Shown in pieces: positions 22,490 through 32,908 of a stretch of 64,000 bases of DNA. Made by a program: the position numbers and the translations under genes. Each line of letters begins with the position of its first letter. Position 1 is the stretch's first letter. This stretch comes from Sordaria brevicollis. Taxonomy: Eukaryota > Ascomycota > Sordariomycetes > Sordariales > Sordariaceae. The notes under the pieces were generated by a model, which made no database searches, was not told where the DNA came from, and saw only the letters and a list, made by a program, of their open reading frames with translations. The stretch covers positions 3,348,001 through 3,412,000 of the forward strand of contig JAUTDP010000004.1 in NCBI GenBank assembly GCA_033439795.1. Direction: 5' to 3'.

Positions 22490-23274
22490 GACGACGCAGG
22501 GACCGTCACATCGGAAGGTCGGTAATATTCCGCGGCCTTGATAGGGCTGAGACCGACTCAGGCCCTCGGGGATTTGGCCTCTGAGACTGTCCAGAGAGAC
22601 ATGATCAAGCCCACACAAACTACGGCTTTGGGCGAGCTAGGCTTGATAAGTTTCACTGAACAAGTCTCAGCCAACAACGGCCGCTCGCCAACTACCAAGA
22701 TGCCACGATTGTCTTCGTGGGTTCTTACTTGCATCGGTCGGCTTTTTGTTTTCACCCCATCATACGCTATCGGTTGCTTCATATCTTGCTGTTATTGCTT
22801 ATCTGTTTTGGGATTTGGGTCTGATATCAGTTATTATCATTCATGTCGGGTGGGATCGATATTCTTTCAGGGGTCGCGAGCGCTATCTTTTTTGACGGGA
22901 TACAAGAGTTGGACGGGAGAAGATACTTACACCACTCACGCATTGTTACGGGGAGTCGGCAAAGGGGTGGTCTGGGGTTCTAGGATTGGGGTTTGAGCCC
23001 CATATGTCGTGATGAGGCTCTTCACTAGACGTCAGGTGGATGAAAGACGTACGCATAAAGCGTAGGTTCAGTATGAACGCGGACCAGAGAGCAGCGGCTG
23101 ACCTTCAAGGTACCCGCTGCAAAGACTCGAATGATTTCTTGTACATGTCTTAATTCTTTTGGGGGTATCTAAATGGAACATGACGGAAAGAACGTACACA
23201 CATAACCTATATGTCTATAAATGCGTAGCTGTGTGCAACGAAGCTGGCTAGGCATTGTTTGCTGACAAGTGATT
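22490..23274. other. Intergenic between convergent GID4 and TRM11 genes
   Basis: 785 bp holding the two 3' ends. A 152-codon frame (22538-22996) has no recognisable domain. Nothing else supported. Confidence 0.4.
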
Positions 23275-24801
23275 TCAGTTCTTGAACCCCTTGAAGTAGG
23301 CGTTGCGGAAGGGGTTCAGGTCGTCCGCCGTCTTGCCCTCCTCAACGGCCCGCTCTGCCTTGGTCTGCTCATATGACTTAATGGCCGCAGGCTCGACTTC
23401 GGCGTCGGGAACACGGCGGTATGTTATTAATCGTCGGGACCCTAGATCAAAACAGTTAGTAAACCTGCTAACAATACCATCATCGGTTGCAATATCTGCT
23501 CGACTCACACTTATTAAAGTCCTGCACGCAAACAGCCACCACCTCCATATACGGATGTTGAGGCACCGGAATCTCCTGGTCCTGATCATTCGCCGTGGGC
23601 ATCCAGAAACTCAACCTGCCCCATCCACCAGCGTCTGCGCCGAAAACTGCAAGATATCATGCAGCATCAACAGAAAACTATACGGCTTTCTGGGCGGGAT
23701 GAAATCCGGGTCCTTGTACATCTCCATCCCCTTGGGAATCACCCACGGGCACTTCTCCGGGTCCTTCACGCCCAGCACCTTCAACCCTTCGCGGACTCCA
23801 TAAGGCGGGTCGCACACCACCGCATCGAATATCCTCCCCGTCTTTCCATCATTCTTCTCCGTGGTCAACACAGACTTGCGTATAGGCGTATTGGTAAGAT
23901 CAGCAGTAAACATCCCGCCCAAACAATCCGTCAAGCCGTATTGCTCAAAGTTTCCCCTCAACGTGCGCTTCTTCTCGTCACCTCTGATAGACCGTCCATC
24001 AATGTCGGACCCGAACGTCAACGCGCCAAACTGGGCGCAGGCAATCGGGAACGAACCGGTTCCCACAAACGGGTCGTAAATCAATTTACCGGGACCGGCA
24101 AGGGCGATGTTTGCGGTGACGAGGGCTAACTCGGCGTCCATGGAGGTGGTGGAGATGTATCTCCTCTTTTTTAGGTCAAGCTTCTTGGGCAAGGTTTCGC
24201 GGGACGAAGTACCGAGGTAGCGACCAAAGTAGTAATACTTGGGATCGGGAATGCCGAGGGGGTGGAGTTGAAGATCCAATCTTCGAAGAGGATGAATTCT
24301 TGGTCGGGGTTTTTCATCTTGATGGGGCCTGCGAAACCGAGGTAGGAGAAGGAGTTGATGATGGACAACTTGGAATCGTTGGTGCGGGAGCCTTGGTAGG
24401 AGTCGATGGTGAATTTGAAACTGCACTCAAGGTACTGGGACCAGAGGTCGGAGGTGCGGGAGCGGACGGAGGCGTGAACTTCGGGGAGGGTAGAGCCGTG
24501 GCCCCAGAGTTCGTGGATGGAGATTACGAGGATGGAGCGGCTGATGAGGCGTTGAGCGGCGGAGGGCGAGGGGAGGGAGACTATGCAGAAGGGGGACTGT
24601 AGTGTTTGTTAGTGCATGGTTCTTTTCGAGGAACGGTACAGGTTTTCCATCTGAGGAGTCAAACTGGGATGAGCCTACCTCTAGACTGTATGAAATGACC
24701 TTGAGATCGATTCCCTCTATTACTGCTAGGGCCTCGATCTCGGGGAGACGAAACGTCTCGTGAGACTGAGAGAAGCGGATGAGATATTCCATTTCGGGCA
24801 T
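23275..24801 (-). pseudogene. trm11: tRNA guanosine-2'-N-methyltransferase TRM11, interrupted by two frameshifts
   Basis: Exons 24801-24679, 24596-23509 and 23441-23275 with introns 24597-24678 and 23442-23508. Read across two frame changes this would be about 459 residues, the usual TRM11 size. Landmarks are the N-terminal MEYLIRFSQSHETFRLPEIE, FGRYLGTSSRE, the SAM site DPFVGTGSF, the catalytic DPPYGVREG, and SRRLITYRRV near the end. Trm11, with Trm112, makes m2G10 in tRNA. The frame breaks at a C5 run (G run 24258-24262, plus strand) after FNSTP, about residue 152, and again at a G4 run (C run 23619-23622) after TLVDG. Each is one base short of the continuous frame. Flanking frames are otherwise clean, so this is either a recent lesion or sequence error. 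It is called a pseudogene only provisionally. Confidence 0.8.
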
Positions 24802-25302
24802 CTTTGTGGAAAAGGTCGCGGTGATGATGATGATGATGACGAAGGTTGGAGTTATGTGGTGTTCATGTACGACGCATTATCATCTCAAAGAAAAATATCC
24901 AAGCGGTTGTTCGCCATATGCTGATTTCCATAAAACTAATCTCGTCCGACAGTTCTGTTGTTACAGTGAGATTCTGTCATGAGTTTGAAGTTGTCGAAGT
25001 TACTCAAAATCATATGCAGGAAGGGGTGTATGATATGATTTTCTTTAAAATGGGGTAGATCAATGGATAAGGTTCGTGACTTGCAGATCTTGCAGGGCTG
25101 TAAGTGGTTATCTGCCGTTTGCTGTGGAGTTTGAGTTTTTGTGAACACGGCAGGGGTGTAGGCTTTGCCCCAGCTTTTCAATTTCCACTACAGTTGAGCT
25201 TCTTGGCTCCATACAGCACATGAATCGCACCTTTTGGATGAAGCACGACGACAGGGAATTGGGTTTCAACACGGAAGAGTTCGAGAATTCATCACAACCA
25301 CT
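24802..25302. promoter_or_regulatory. Divergent region between TRM11 and RNase P p40 genes
   Basis: About 500 bp between two head-to-head tRNA-processing genes; both promoters should lie here. The p40 reading frame is open to ATG 25234, so its leader may start further upstream. No specific element is recognised. Confidence 0.4.
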
Positions 25303-26653
25303 ATGCTCTCCTTTCCGACATCTTCGGTCTACCAGTCGTCAAAATGCTTCGTCACGTACGGTGTGATGGCCCATTTGGACCCTAACCAGCCACCATCAAA
25401 AAGCAAGCCATGGTCAACATTTGATGGGCAGGATTTCATCAACAGGGTGCGTTGGGTTCATTTACTGCCTGAATGATTTTTACTAATGCTTGATTACAGG
25501 TTGAAGTTATCGTTCCTCAAGGAATCGTTGAGAAAGTTCAAAAGATTTTGAACGAAAAAGCAGTACCTGAATATAAACGGGTAGTAATGTCCTTGCACGA
25601 CATTGTCTCTGGTGATTTCTATACGAGGTACATCAAGGAGGGTACGTTCAAGAATGTCTCTTGTGTGTACAAGTTCGATGAAGCTAATAAGTCATGCACT
25701 AGGCGATGTCATGATGCTGTCAGAGGGAAGGAGGGGGATTGACAACGTGTTTACGCTCAGAAACGGTACGCCGCATACGAAATCCACGGATGCGTGGACA
25801 TTCTACTAACACAGGAACCAGGGATTTTGACAATGTTTTTGGACAAGGAGGCGTATGAAAGGGCGGGAATTGTTGGCAAGCCTGACGGAGTCAAGGGAAA
25901 GCGTGGCTTGAAGCCCCGATGGGGTGAGTTCTCTTTTCATAAAGTGTTTGTCTGATGACTACTGACTAGATGGTGGTTGCAGTCGTTGAGGTTGACCTCA
26001 CGAGCGCATCGATGGTGCCAGGCAAGAAGGGATTTGACAGACTGATCTATGCGAGTAAAAACGCGTTCGGGACACCGATCACTTGGCTATTCTGCAATCT
26101 TTCTTCCACCGGTAAGCAACTCCGCCATTACCCAACCTACAGCACACCCTCTAACTTCATTTCAGTCCCCAATCCCGACCCTCTCGCGCCACACTCTCCA
26201 ACCTGCTGTGCGGTAGAGCCTAGTGTCCAGCAAAATATCCACGTCATGCTTCCGATCCTGAAGCCCCCGGTTGAGGCAATCGGACTAGAGGGCAGAGAGG
26301 AACTCGAATATTTCTCCACTGAGCTCTATGAGTGGCTATCACTCATTCGACTGCAGAGCCCCCGGGTTCTGGCGGGCGACCAGATTGATCCGTATCTTTG
26401 CCGATACCAAGTTCCTGGCGACGGCCTGCAGGGAAAGGTCTGCAAGCTTACTTGGCAGGGTTTCCTTTCTCCGTCCTGGTGTCGACAGATGCTCCTCGAT
26501 CTCGTTGCTGAACTCCCCTCAAAATCATGGTTCTCGTTCAGCACTACGACTTTCTCGAAAGGCATGGCGGGAGATAATTCGGAGGTTTCTCTCTTCCGCC
26601 CTCAAGAAGCATCTGGGGAGTATGTATTGTGGGAGATCAAGAGCCATGAGTGA
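25303..26653 (+). CDS. Ribonuclease P/MRP subunit p40 (Rpp40 family)
   Basis: Six exons: 25303-25446, 25500-25641, 25703-25765, 25822-25923, 25983-26111 and 26166-26653, for 355 residues. ATG 25303 was chosen because the fungal family begins just before SSKCFVTYGVMAHLDP; ATG 25234 is an alternative. Family features include GILTMFLDKEAYERAGIVGK, VVEVDLTSASMVPGKKGF, the helix STELYEWLSLI, and the C-terminal LTWQGFLSP. In animals Rpp40 is a protein subunit of nuclear RNase P and RNase MRP, acting in 5' tRNA and rRNA processing. It sits tail to tail, 34 bp from the ankyrin gene. The small exons make individual junctions less certain than the identity. Confidence 0.85.
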
Positions 26654-26687
26654 AGAGTTCTTGTTATTTCTTCGTTGGCAGAATGTC

Positions 26688-27311
26688 TCATTCCTGTCTG
26701 GTTCCTAGGATGGCATCCTCCACCAACTGGCGCAACGCCTCCTGTCCCTGGACGGTATCGAAATCCTCTCTCGAGGCGAGCTCTTCGATCCGCCTGCGAA
26801 ACTCGGGGTCCGGCTCTCCAGCATCTTCCGCCTCGTTCATTATACCAATCTGTACCGATAGGCCCTCGGGAGCCGGGGGAAGGTCCGCGGGCGTGGTTCC
26901 GTTTGTCGTGCCATTGGCGGCGGTGGAGCTGCTGGTCTCGCCCTCCAGGCTCTTGAGGTATTCCGCGACCTCGGGATAATCCTCCTCAGACTCGATCTTT
27001 TCCCTCGCAGTCTGGCCCTCGTCGTTCACGATGGTGGTGTCTAGCTTGAGCTCCTCGACTAGGACCTTGGCAGCGGCGACGGTCTCGACGACAAAGAGCG
27101 CTGTCTCGCCATCTTCGTCCTTGAGGTCCACTGGGACCTTGAATTCGCTGACGAGAGTTCGCAGGAGGTCGAGGTGGTTGTAGCTGGCCGCGGCGTGGAT
27201 GAGGGAGTAGCCGTGCTCGTCTTGACCCGAAGCCAGGGAGGGGTTCTCGCGGAGGAGCGCGATACACGCATCCGGGCTGTCGGCGGCGAGGAGATATGGG
27301 TTGTTGGACAT
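26688..27311 (-). CDS. Ankyrin-repeat protein (YCR051W-like)
   Basis: An intronless frame of 207 residues. Two to three ankyrin repeats occupy residues 20-105 (HGYSLIHAAASYNHLDLLRT, then DEDGETALFVVETVAAAKVL and NDEGQTAREKIE). An acidic helix follows, then a Ser/Thr/Asn-rich linker and a C-terminal helical segment (DPEFRRRIEELASREDF). Size and layout match the small fungal ankyrin proteins exemplified by S. cerevisiae YCR051W, whose function is unknown. There is no signal peptide or membrane segment. It ends only 34 bp from the end of the convergent p40 gene, so the two 3' UTRs must overlap or be very short. Confidence 0.88.
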   Translation of the reverse strand: MSNNPYLLAADSPDACIALLRENPSLASGQDEHGYSLIHAAASYNHLDLLRTLVSEFKVPVDLKDEDGETALFVVETVAAAKVLVEELKLDTTIVNDEGQTAREKIESEEDYPEVAEYLKSLEGETSSSTAANGTTNGTTPADLPPAPEGLSVQIGIMNEAEDAGEPDPEFRRRIEELASREDFDTVQGQEALRQLVEDAILGTRQE

Positions 27312-28251
27312 TTTGGCAGGCGGGTTCGGTCTTGGGATGGATGGGGCTGGCGATTTACGGTTATCGAGATAGAGCCTTGTGTGTGTTCAAGTTAAGTTGG
27401 CGAAAGTCGGACAAACAGACAGAGGGACTTGGGCGAGACCTGGGGACAAAATTTTAGTGGAGACATGTCAAGCCCACATGCGGGGCGCTCCAATCGAATC
27501 CTAGCACTGCAGTTGCTCCCTCGAACCCCTGCCCTGTTCCCTCTTCAACTTCGGCGTGTGACGCACAACGAGAGACTACACCCCTTGCCTACATAGTTAA
27601 CCCGAACCCTGTCGATGCTTCGCGACCACTGTAAGCTGCGAACACAAATGTCGAGAGAGAAATCGACTTTTGTTAATAAAGTGTTTCCTTTTGGAAGATA
27701 AAAGGCCTGTAAAAGTAACGATGTATCGAAAGTATGTTCGTGTTGCCAGCGAGATGGTCGTAGAGTGGAACAGCCGGAGACTTTACATGGTCATGGAAAT
27801 GAGAGGATCTACAAAGTCGTCTGTCGAACTCTGCAGTTAAAAACAGACGTCAAGTACGTCAACATCATGGCGACTGTACAAGTCAGTGAGCGGTGGCCCG
27901 GTGGACCTAAGAACACAGTGCCCATTTTTCTTAGATAGCAATCGTTTCCGTTTAAGGATCCTGAAAATGTGGCTTTTGTTCTTTGGTTGCACTACCTCTA
28001 TTATCACCTCCGTCAGATTGTATGACTGTTCCCCGGCGAGGCCAATATCGTAAGTGCACACAGCCTACCGGTTGCCAGGAACCCAGCCCGTTTTCGAGAT
28101 TGAATTGGCCGAAAAGTAATCAAGACCCAGGGCAGCCAACTAGCTCATGAGGCTCACTAACAAGGGGAGGGGGGTGACTAACCGTTAGATTCGCATAGGG
28201 CTGGAAAGTACCCTTTCGTTTCGTCCCATCGGCGAGCTCCTTCCATCCTAG
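27312..28251. promoter_or_regulatory. Divergent region between ankyrin and tRNA ligase genes
   Basis: 940 bp between head-to-head genes. A 74-codon minus-strand frame (27837-28061) is unsupported. No specific element is recognised. Confidence 0.4.
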
Positions 28252-28626
28252 ATGCGTTTTTCGAGACAGACCCTGCAACAGCCTTTCCTGCAGCAGGCGG
28301 TTCAGAGGTTCGGCCGAACACTTGACCCACGAAAGGCAGCAACGACCTCGAAGAATGTGAACTTGCCTCCCATTATAAAATCTCGTTTACCTCTCAAACC
28401 TCGTCACCATTTCTCTACACTCTTAAACACAAAATCCACTTTTAGGAACAGTGGCGTTTTTGAAAAACCTCCCCATTGCAAGGTCGAGGCCGGAAGCTTC
28501 TGTCTGTCATACCCACTCCAAAACTTCTTTTCGCACCCCCGCTATAAACTTCCCCAACGATACCCAGCGCTTTCACTGGCGCCAGTCTCAACTTTCACAA
28601 CCTCAACACCACACCACAACCCAACC
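28252..28626 (+). other. In-frame upstream extension of the tRNA ligase frame
   Basis: 125 codons without a stop lie in frame with the ligase, starting at ATG 28252. The predicted peptide is rich in Arg, Ser, Gln and Leu, has very few acidic residues, and starts MRFSRQTLQQPFLQQ, like an amphipathic mitochondrial targeting helix. It could be 5' UTR by chance, or an alternative N-terminus giving dual localisation. Confidence 0.4.
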
Positions 28627-31152
28627 ATGGACGAACCACTCACCGATCTCCGAGGCCCATTGGCCGCCAAGTACACTGCTTCCACCGATTACAGCAAAGT
28701 CGCAGACCAGTTCCAGGTTCCTTACGTGCCGCAGGATGTCCAAGAGGTTGCAACCCTGGTCAACGGGCTCGAGAACGGTGCCAAGAAAAAGGCCAGCTTC
28801 AAAGTAAAAAAGACGACCTATGAAGTTGCAAAGTCGCGCGACAACATCCGTGTCGACTCGTGGCGCTTCCATGACTGGGACTACAAGAAGCATGACCTAC
28901 CAACATATGCTCGTGGTCTTTTCACCACCAGAGACAAGCATGGGACACCCGAGATCACCACCCGTGGCTACGACAAGTTCTTCAACGTTGATGAAGTTCC
29001 GGAGACCAAGTGGGACAACATCAGGACGAGGACGAAGGGTCCTTACGAGCTCACCCTGAAGGAGAACGGCTGCATCATTTTTGTCAGTGGTCTCGCCGAT
29101 GACACACTACTTGTCTGCAGCAAGCACTCGACTGGCGACCGTAGTGATGTTGAAACCAGTCATGCCAGCGCTGGCGAGCGCAGGTTGGAGGAGCAGTTGG
29201 CACGTGTCGGAAAGACCAAGGCCGATCTTGCACGGGAGTTGAGGAGACGGAATGTCACGGCTGTGGCAGAGCTCTGCGACGACAGCTTTGAGGAGCACAT
29301 TTTGGCCTACGGACCGGACAAGGCAGGCCTCTATCTGCATGGCATGAACCTCAACCTTCCCGAGTTCATGACCTATCCCTCACCTGTTGTCCAGAAGTTT
29401 GCCGAGGATTGGGGCTTCATCAAGACTGGTCTGATCGTCATCGACACCATCGACGAGGTCAAGGCTTTCCTTGAGGAGGTGGCTGAAAGCGGCGCCCATG
29501 ATGGCCGCGATGTAGAGGGCTTCGTCATCCGTTGCAAGATGTCTTATAAGCCTGGCACTCAGCCGTTTCAGGATTGGTTCTTCAAGTACAAGTTTGAAGA
29601 GCCGTATCTGATGTACCGACAGTGGCGCGAGTGCACCAAGGCCCTCATCGCAGGGAAGCCGCCCAAGTACAAGAAACACGCCAAGATCACTGAGGAGTAT
29701 CTCCTATACGCTCGTCAGCGTCTACAGAATGATCGTGAGCTGGCGAAGCGATACAACCAGAATCACGGTATTATCGCTCTTCGAAACGATTTCCTCGCTT
29801 TCAAGAATCTTAAGGGTGCCGATGCTGCTAACTTTGAGAATTTGCATGGAGGAGGAGATGCCGCTGACGTTGAACGCGATATCATCCTGGTCCCCATCGC
29901 AACTATCGGTTGCGGAAAGACAACAGTTGGTCTTGCCCTTAGTCACCTGTTCGGCTGGGGTCACGTTCAAAACGACAATATCACGGGAAAAGCCCGCCCC
30001 CCTCGCTTTACCAAGGCCATTCTGGACATTCTCGACGAAGGTGTTCCTGCAGTCTTCGCCGACCGTAACAATGCGGGAAAGCATGAACGCAAGCAGCTCA
30101 TCACCGACGTCAAGCTCCAGCACGCCCGCGCCCGGCTTGTGGCACTTCACTTCGTCCACAATGATCTCGAAAGAGTCCGCCAAGTTTGCCGAGATCGTGT
30201 CTTTGCACGAGGTGATAACCATCAGACCATCCAAGCCGCTACGGATATGAACAAGGTTCGCGGCATCATGGAGAGCTTCATCAACCGTTTCGAGCCATGC
30301 GATCCTGAGCAGAAGCCCGATTCGGAATTCGACGACATCATCGATCTTGATCCCGCCGCAGGAAGTAGACAGAACTTGGAAACCGTCATTAAGGAGCTTC
30401 ACCGCATGTACCCCAAGTTTATGCCCAACATCCCCTCTGCTGCCGAGATGGACGAAGCTATTCAGTACGCCCTCGACGGCTATAAGCCTGATCTGCGCCA
30501 CGTTATCCCCGACCGTGGCAACAAGAACAAGAAGGAACCCAAGCAGAATGGCCAGCAGCAGCAGCAGAAGCAGCAGAAGAAGAAGCCTCTCGAGTACATG
30601 TCCGTTGATATGATGACTAAGGATGTTCTAAGCACTCTTGAGAAGGCGTTCGCCGCCGCCGGCCCCGAGCAGTCCCGCTTCTTCAAGCAGCTCCAGGGTA
30701 CGCGCCGTGTCCAGCCCAAGTTCCACGTCACTCTGATGCACAGAGCTGCTTCCAAGGAGAACCCTCAGCTTTGGGACAGGTACCTGCGCATCAACGAGCA
30801 GGAAGGAGGCAACTCTCCGGACGGCAAGCTGGGCGACATCGACGTCCAGCTTGAGCGTGTCGTCTATGACGACCGTCTCATGGCCATCGTTGTTCGTTTG
30901 ATTCCCAAGCCTGAGGATGAGAATGTCAATCCCGATAACAGCGAGCCCGCAGAGCCCAAGTGGAAGTGCACCAACCGTGTGGCGCATATCACAGTCGGGA
31001 CGAGAGACGATAGTGTCAAGCCGAAGGAGAGCAATGATTTGCTTGCCAAGTGGTTGGAGCAGGGCACGGGAGCGGAGACCGGTATCTACGACCTGTTGAT
31101 CGATGGTAAGCCCACGTTGCAGGGAGTGGTGAGGGGGGTCCTCTCGAGATAG
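28627..31152 (+). CDS. trl1: Fungal tripartite tRNA ligase (Trl1)
   Basis: An intronless frame of 841 residues from ATG 28627 (CCAACCATGG context), matching yeast Trl1 (827). The N-terminal ligase domain has the adenylated lysine in LKENGC (Lys145). The kinase domain has the P-loop IGCGKTTVG (Lys431). The cyclic phosphodiesterase domain has two HxT motifs, HVT (His700) and HIT (His787), and ends in the conserved GVVRGVLSR. The enzyme joins tRNA halves after intron removal and splices HAC1-type mRNA in the unfolded protein response. The frame is open upstream to ATG 28252, adding a basic 125-residue extension resembling a mitochondrial presequence. Beyond the TAG stop the same frame continues 49 codons with strong Arg/Gly richness. 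Core identity is certain; both extensions are unproven. Confidence 0.96.
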   Translation: MDEPLTDLRGPLAAKYTASTDYSKVADQFQVPYVPQDVQEVATLVNGLENGAKKKASFKVKKTTYEVAKSRDNIRVDSWRFHDWDYKKHDLPTYARGLFTTRDKHGTPEITTRGYDKFFNVDEVPETKWDNIRTRTKGPYELTLKENGCIIFVSGLADDTLLVCSKHSTGDRSDVETSHASAGERRLEEQLARVGKTKADLARELRRRNVTAVAELCDDSFEEHILAYGPDKAGLYLHGMNLNLPEFMTYPSPVVQKFAEDWGFIKTGLIVIDTIDEVKAFLEEVAESGAHDGRDVEGFVIRCKMSYKPGTQPFQDWFFKYKFEEPYLMYRQWRECTKALIAGKPPKYKKHAKITEEYLLYARQRLQNDRELAKRYNQNHGIIALRNDFLAFKNLKGADAANFENLHGGGDAADVERDIILVPIATIGCGKTTVGLALSHLFGWGHVQNDNITGKARPPRFTKAILDILDEGVPAVFADRNNAGKHERKQLITDVKLQHARARLVALHFVHNDLERVRQVCRDRVFARGDNHQTIQAATDMNKVRGIMESFINRFEPCDPEQKPDSEFDDIIDLDPAAGSRQNLETVIKELHRMYPKFMPNIPSAAEMDEAIQYALDGYKPDLRHVIPDRGNKNKKEPKQNGQQQQQKQQKKKPLEYMSVDMMTKDVLSTLEKAFAAAGPEQSRFFKQLQGTRRVQPKFHVTLMHRAASKENPQLWDRYLRINEQEGGNSPDGKLGDIDVQLERVVYDDRLMAIVVRLIPKPEDENVNPDNSEPAEPKWKCTNRVAHITVGTRDDSVKPKESNDLLAKWLEQGTGAETGIYDLLIDGKPTLQGVVRGVLSR

Positions 31153-31302
31153 GAGATCGATGGGGGTTCGTCTCCCGCGGCGGATGGTCATGGTAGCCAT
31201 CCGCGCCGTGGACGTAGACGTGGACATCACCGTGGCCGAGGTCGTGGCCACGGCCGGGGTAGAGGTGGACATAAGGGCGGTGAGCCTCGAGGTCACTTGT
31301 GA
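31153..31302 (+). other. Arg/Gly/His-rich reading frame directly downstream of the tRNA ligase stop
   Basis: The 49 sense codons after TAG, in the same frame and ending at TGA 31300-31302, encode a peptide dominated by Arg, Gly and His after about residue 17, like an RGG-type RNA-binding tail. Arginine is written with CGC, CGT, CGA, CGG and AGA and glycine with GGA, GGC, GGT and GGG. This varied synonymous use looks like protein-level constraint rather than a DNA microsatellite. Confidence 0.45.
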
Positions 31303-31524
31303 ATAGTTTGTCAGATGTGCGATTAAGGATTGCAAGATAGGCCATGGAAAAATTACAGGTTTACATGCAAAGGGAAAATATTTATGACCACTGTGGAGGG
31401 AGAGCATGAGATTTGCATCTTTGAATTAAACTTACCACATAGCTAAGCTTCTAGCCTTTAAGCCTGAAGAATAAGCAACCATATCTGTACATTAACCTAT
31501 AGAAGGATCATGGTATTGTCCACC
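31303..31524. other. Intergenic between convergent tRNA ligase and trp-4
   Basis: A short AT-rich stretch holding both 3' ends. No gene is seen. Confidence 0.4.
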
Positions 31525-32908
31525 TTATGCGCTGAAGCTATTCGTGACCTCTACAAACTTGGCCCATTGCCTCGCTGCCTCGCCGCTCTTGATAGCCCAT
31601 CTCGCCCTCCTAATACCTTCCTTCCAGCGTCCACCTCCTGGACCGCGGTCCTTGATGACTTGTCCATCATCACCACGTCCCATATCACTCGTATCGGCCT
31701 CGCAAATACCCGACACCACGAACAGGGCTGCCGTGTTCATCAGCACAAAGTGCAAGATGGGATCATCATCCGGCATCTCGCCATTCAGAATCTTGCTCAA
31801 AATGGCCGCATTCTCAATCGGCTCCTTACCCGGCGACACCTCACTGAGCGGATGCGCTGGCAGCCCAAAGTCGCTCGGGTGCAACAAGAAGTGGTTCACC
31901 ACCGGCTCGCCCTCGGGGTCCTCCTCCGTCGGCTTAATCGTCCAGCAAAGCGTCGGTCCCGCACAGCTGATCTCATCCAACTCCTCATCACCACAGACCA
32001 CCATCGCCTTGCGAGCTCCGCCCATCTTGAGCGCCTCGGCAAACACAGGACCAAGATCCTTGCGCGCGCACCCAATCATCCTCGCCTCAACCAACTTTCC
32101 CTTACTTCCCTTTCCTGCGTAAACAGCCGGGTCGAGCACATCCAGTGGGTTTGCCAAGGGGCCGACCAAGTTGAAGATTGTACGCCAGGGCAGCTGCGTG
32201 CGAATGGGCGCGACGTAGCGCATGCCTTGGTGGAACACGGGCGCGAACAGGAAGCCGTAGTTGCATTGTGAGTAGAGCGAGCAGACGGTGTCCGGGCGGA
32301 TGCGGGAGATCTGGGGAGGACGAGGCGGGACGCAAGCCAGAAGGTCGGCGGATCCGGACTTGGAGGTCGAGGCTTTGTTGCCGTGCTTGCCGACGAGCAA
32401 GAGGGAAGAGGCGAGGATGGAGGAGGTGGTGCTGATGTTGAAGGTGTTGTGGGAGTCGCCGCCTGTGCCTACTATGTCGCACTGGAAAGGGTGGAGGTGG
32501 TTAGTATAGGGTTCTGAAGGATGGGATGGAAGGGAGTTGTGTGGTTTAGATGGGATGACGTACAAGGCCACCTTCGTAGGCTCCTTCCGCTTTGCCGCGC
32601 TTCTCAATGACTTGACGAAGCTCTTCGAGATCGGTCTGGGCAGCGGCCTTGAGCATCACCTGGGCCGTCTTGGATAGCACTTCGGCACTCCGGTCGAGGC
32701 CGGTAAAGTGCAGGCACATGAGCAGGGCGCCGGCCTGGACATCGGAGATTTGGTTGGTGAAGAAGTAGGAGATGGCATGGGCGATCTCATCTGGCGTCAC
32801 GGGATCGGGGTGTCCAAGGGGCCAGAGACGGGTGAGTAGCTTCTTGATGTTGACATCGGGACCGTCCTCGGTCGGTGCTGCCGCTTGTTGTTGCTGTTGC
32901 GCCGACAT
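31525..32908 (-). CDS. trp-4: Anthranilate phosphoribosyltransferase
   Basis: Exons 32908-32564 and 32481-31525 (intron 32482-32563) encode 433 residues. ATG 32908 precedes a Gln/Ala-rich start; an in-frame ATG at 32953 is an alternative. The TrpD fold is plain: N-terminal helices with ISYFFTNQISDVQAGALLMC, the PRPP-binding VGTGGDSHNTFNIST loop at the exon junction, the KHGNKASTSKSGSADLL anthranilate/PRPP segment, and RTIFNLVGPLANP. It transfers phosphoribose to anthranilate in the second step of tryptophan synthesis in the cytosol. In N. crassa this activity is trp-4. A TGACTCA element lies about 150 bp upstream. The gene looks intact. Confidence 0.96.

Noticed and set aside
24171..24426. 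An intron explaining the first TRM11 frame change
   Set aside because: Conserved protein sequence is continuous on both sides of the C run, leaving no room for an intron; a one-base loss is simpler.
29722..30501. 259-codon minus-strand frame within the tRNA ligase
   Set aside because: Antisense to a certain coding region; it has no family features.
31106..31152. A 47-bp intron (GTAAGC...ATAG) removing the tRNA ligase stop
   Set aside because: It shifts the frame and meets a stop within about 15 codons, deletes conserved CPD residues and lacks a branch site.
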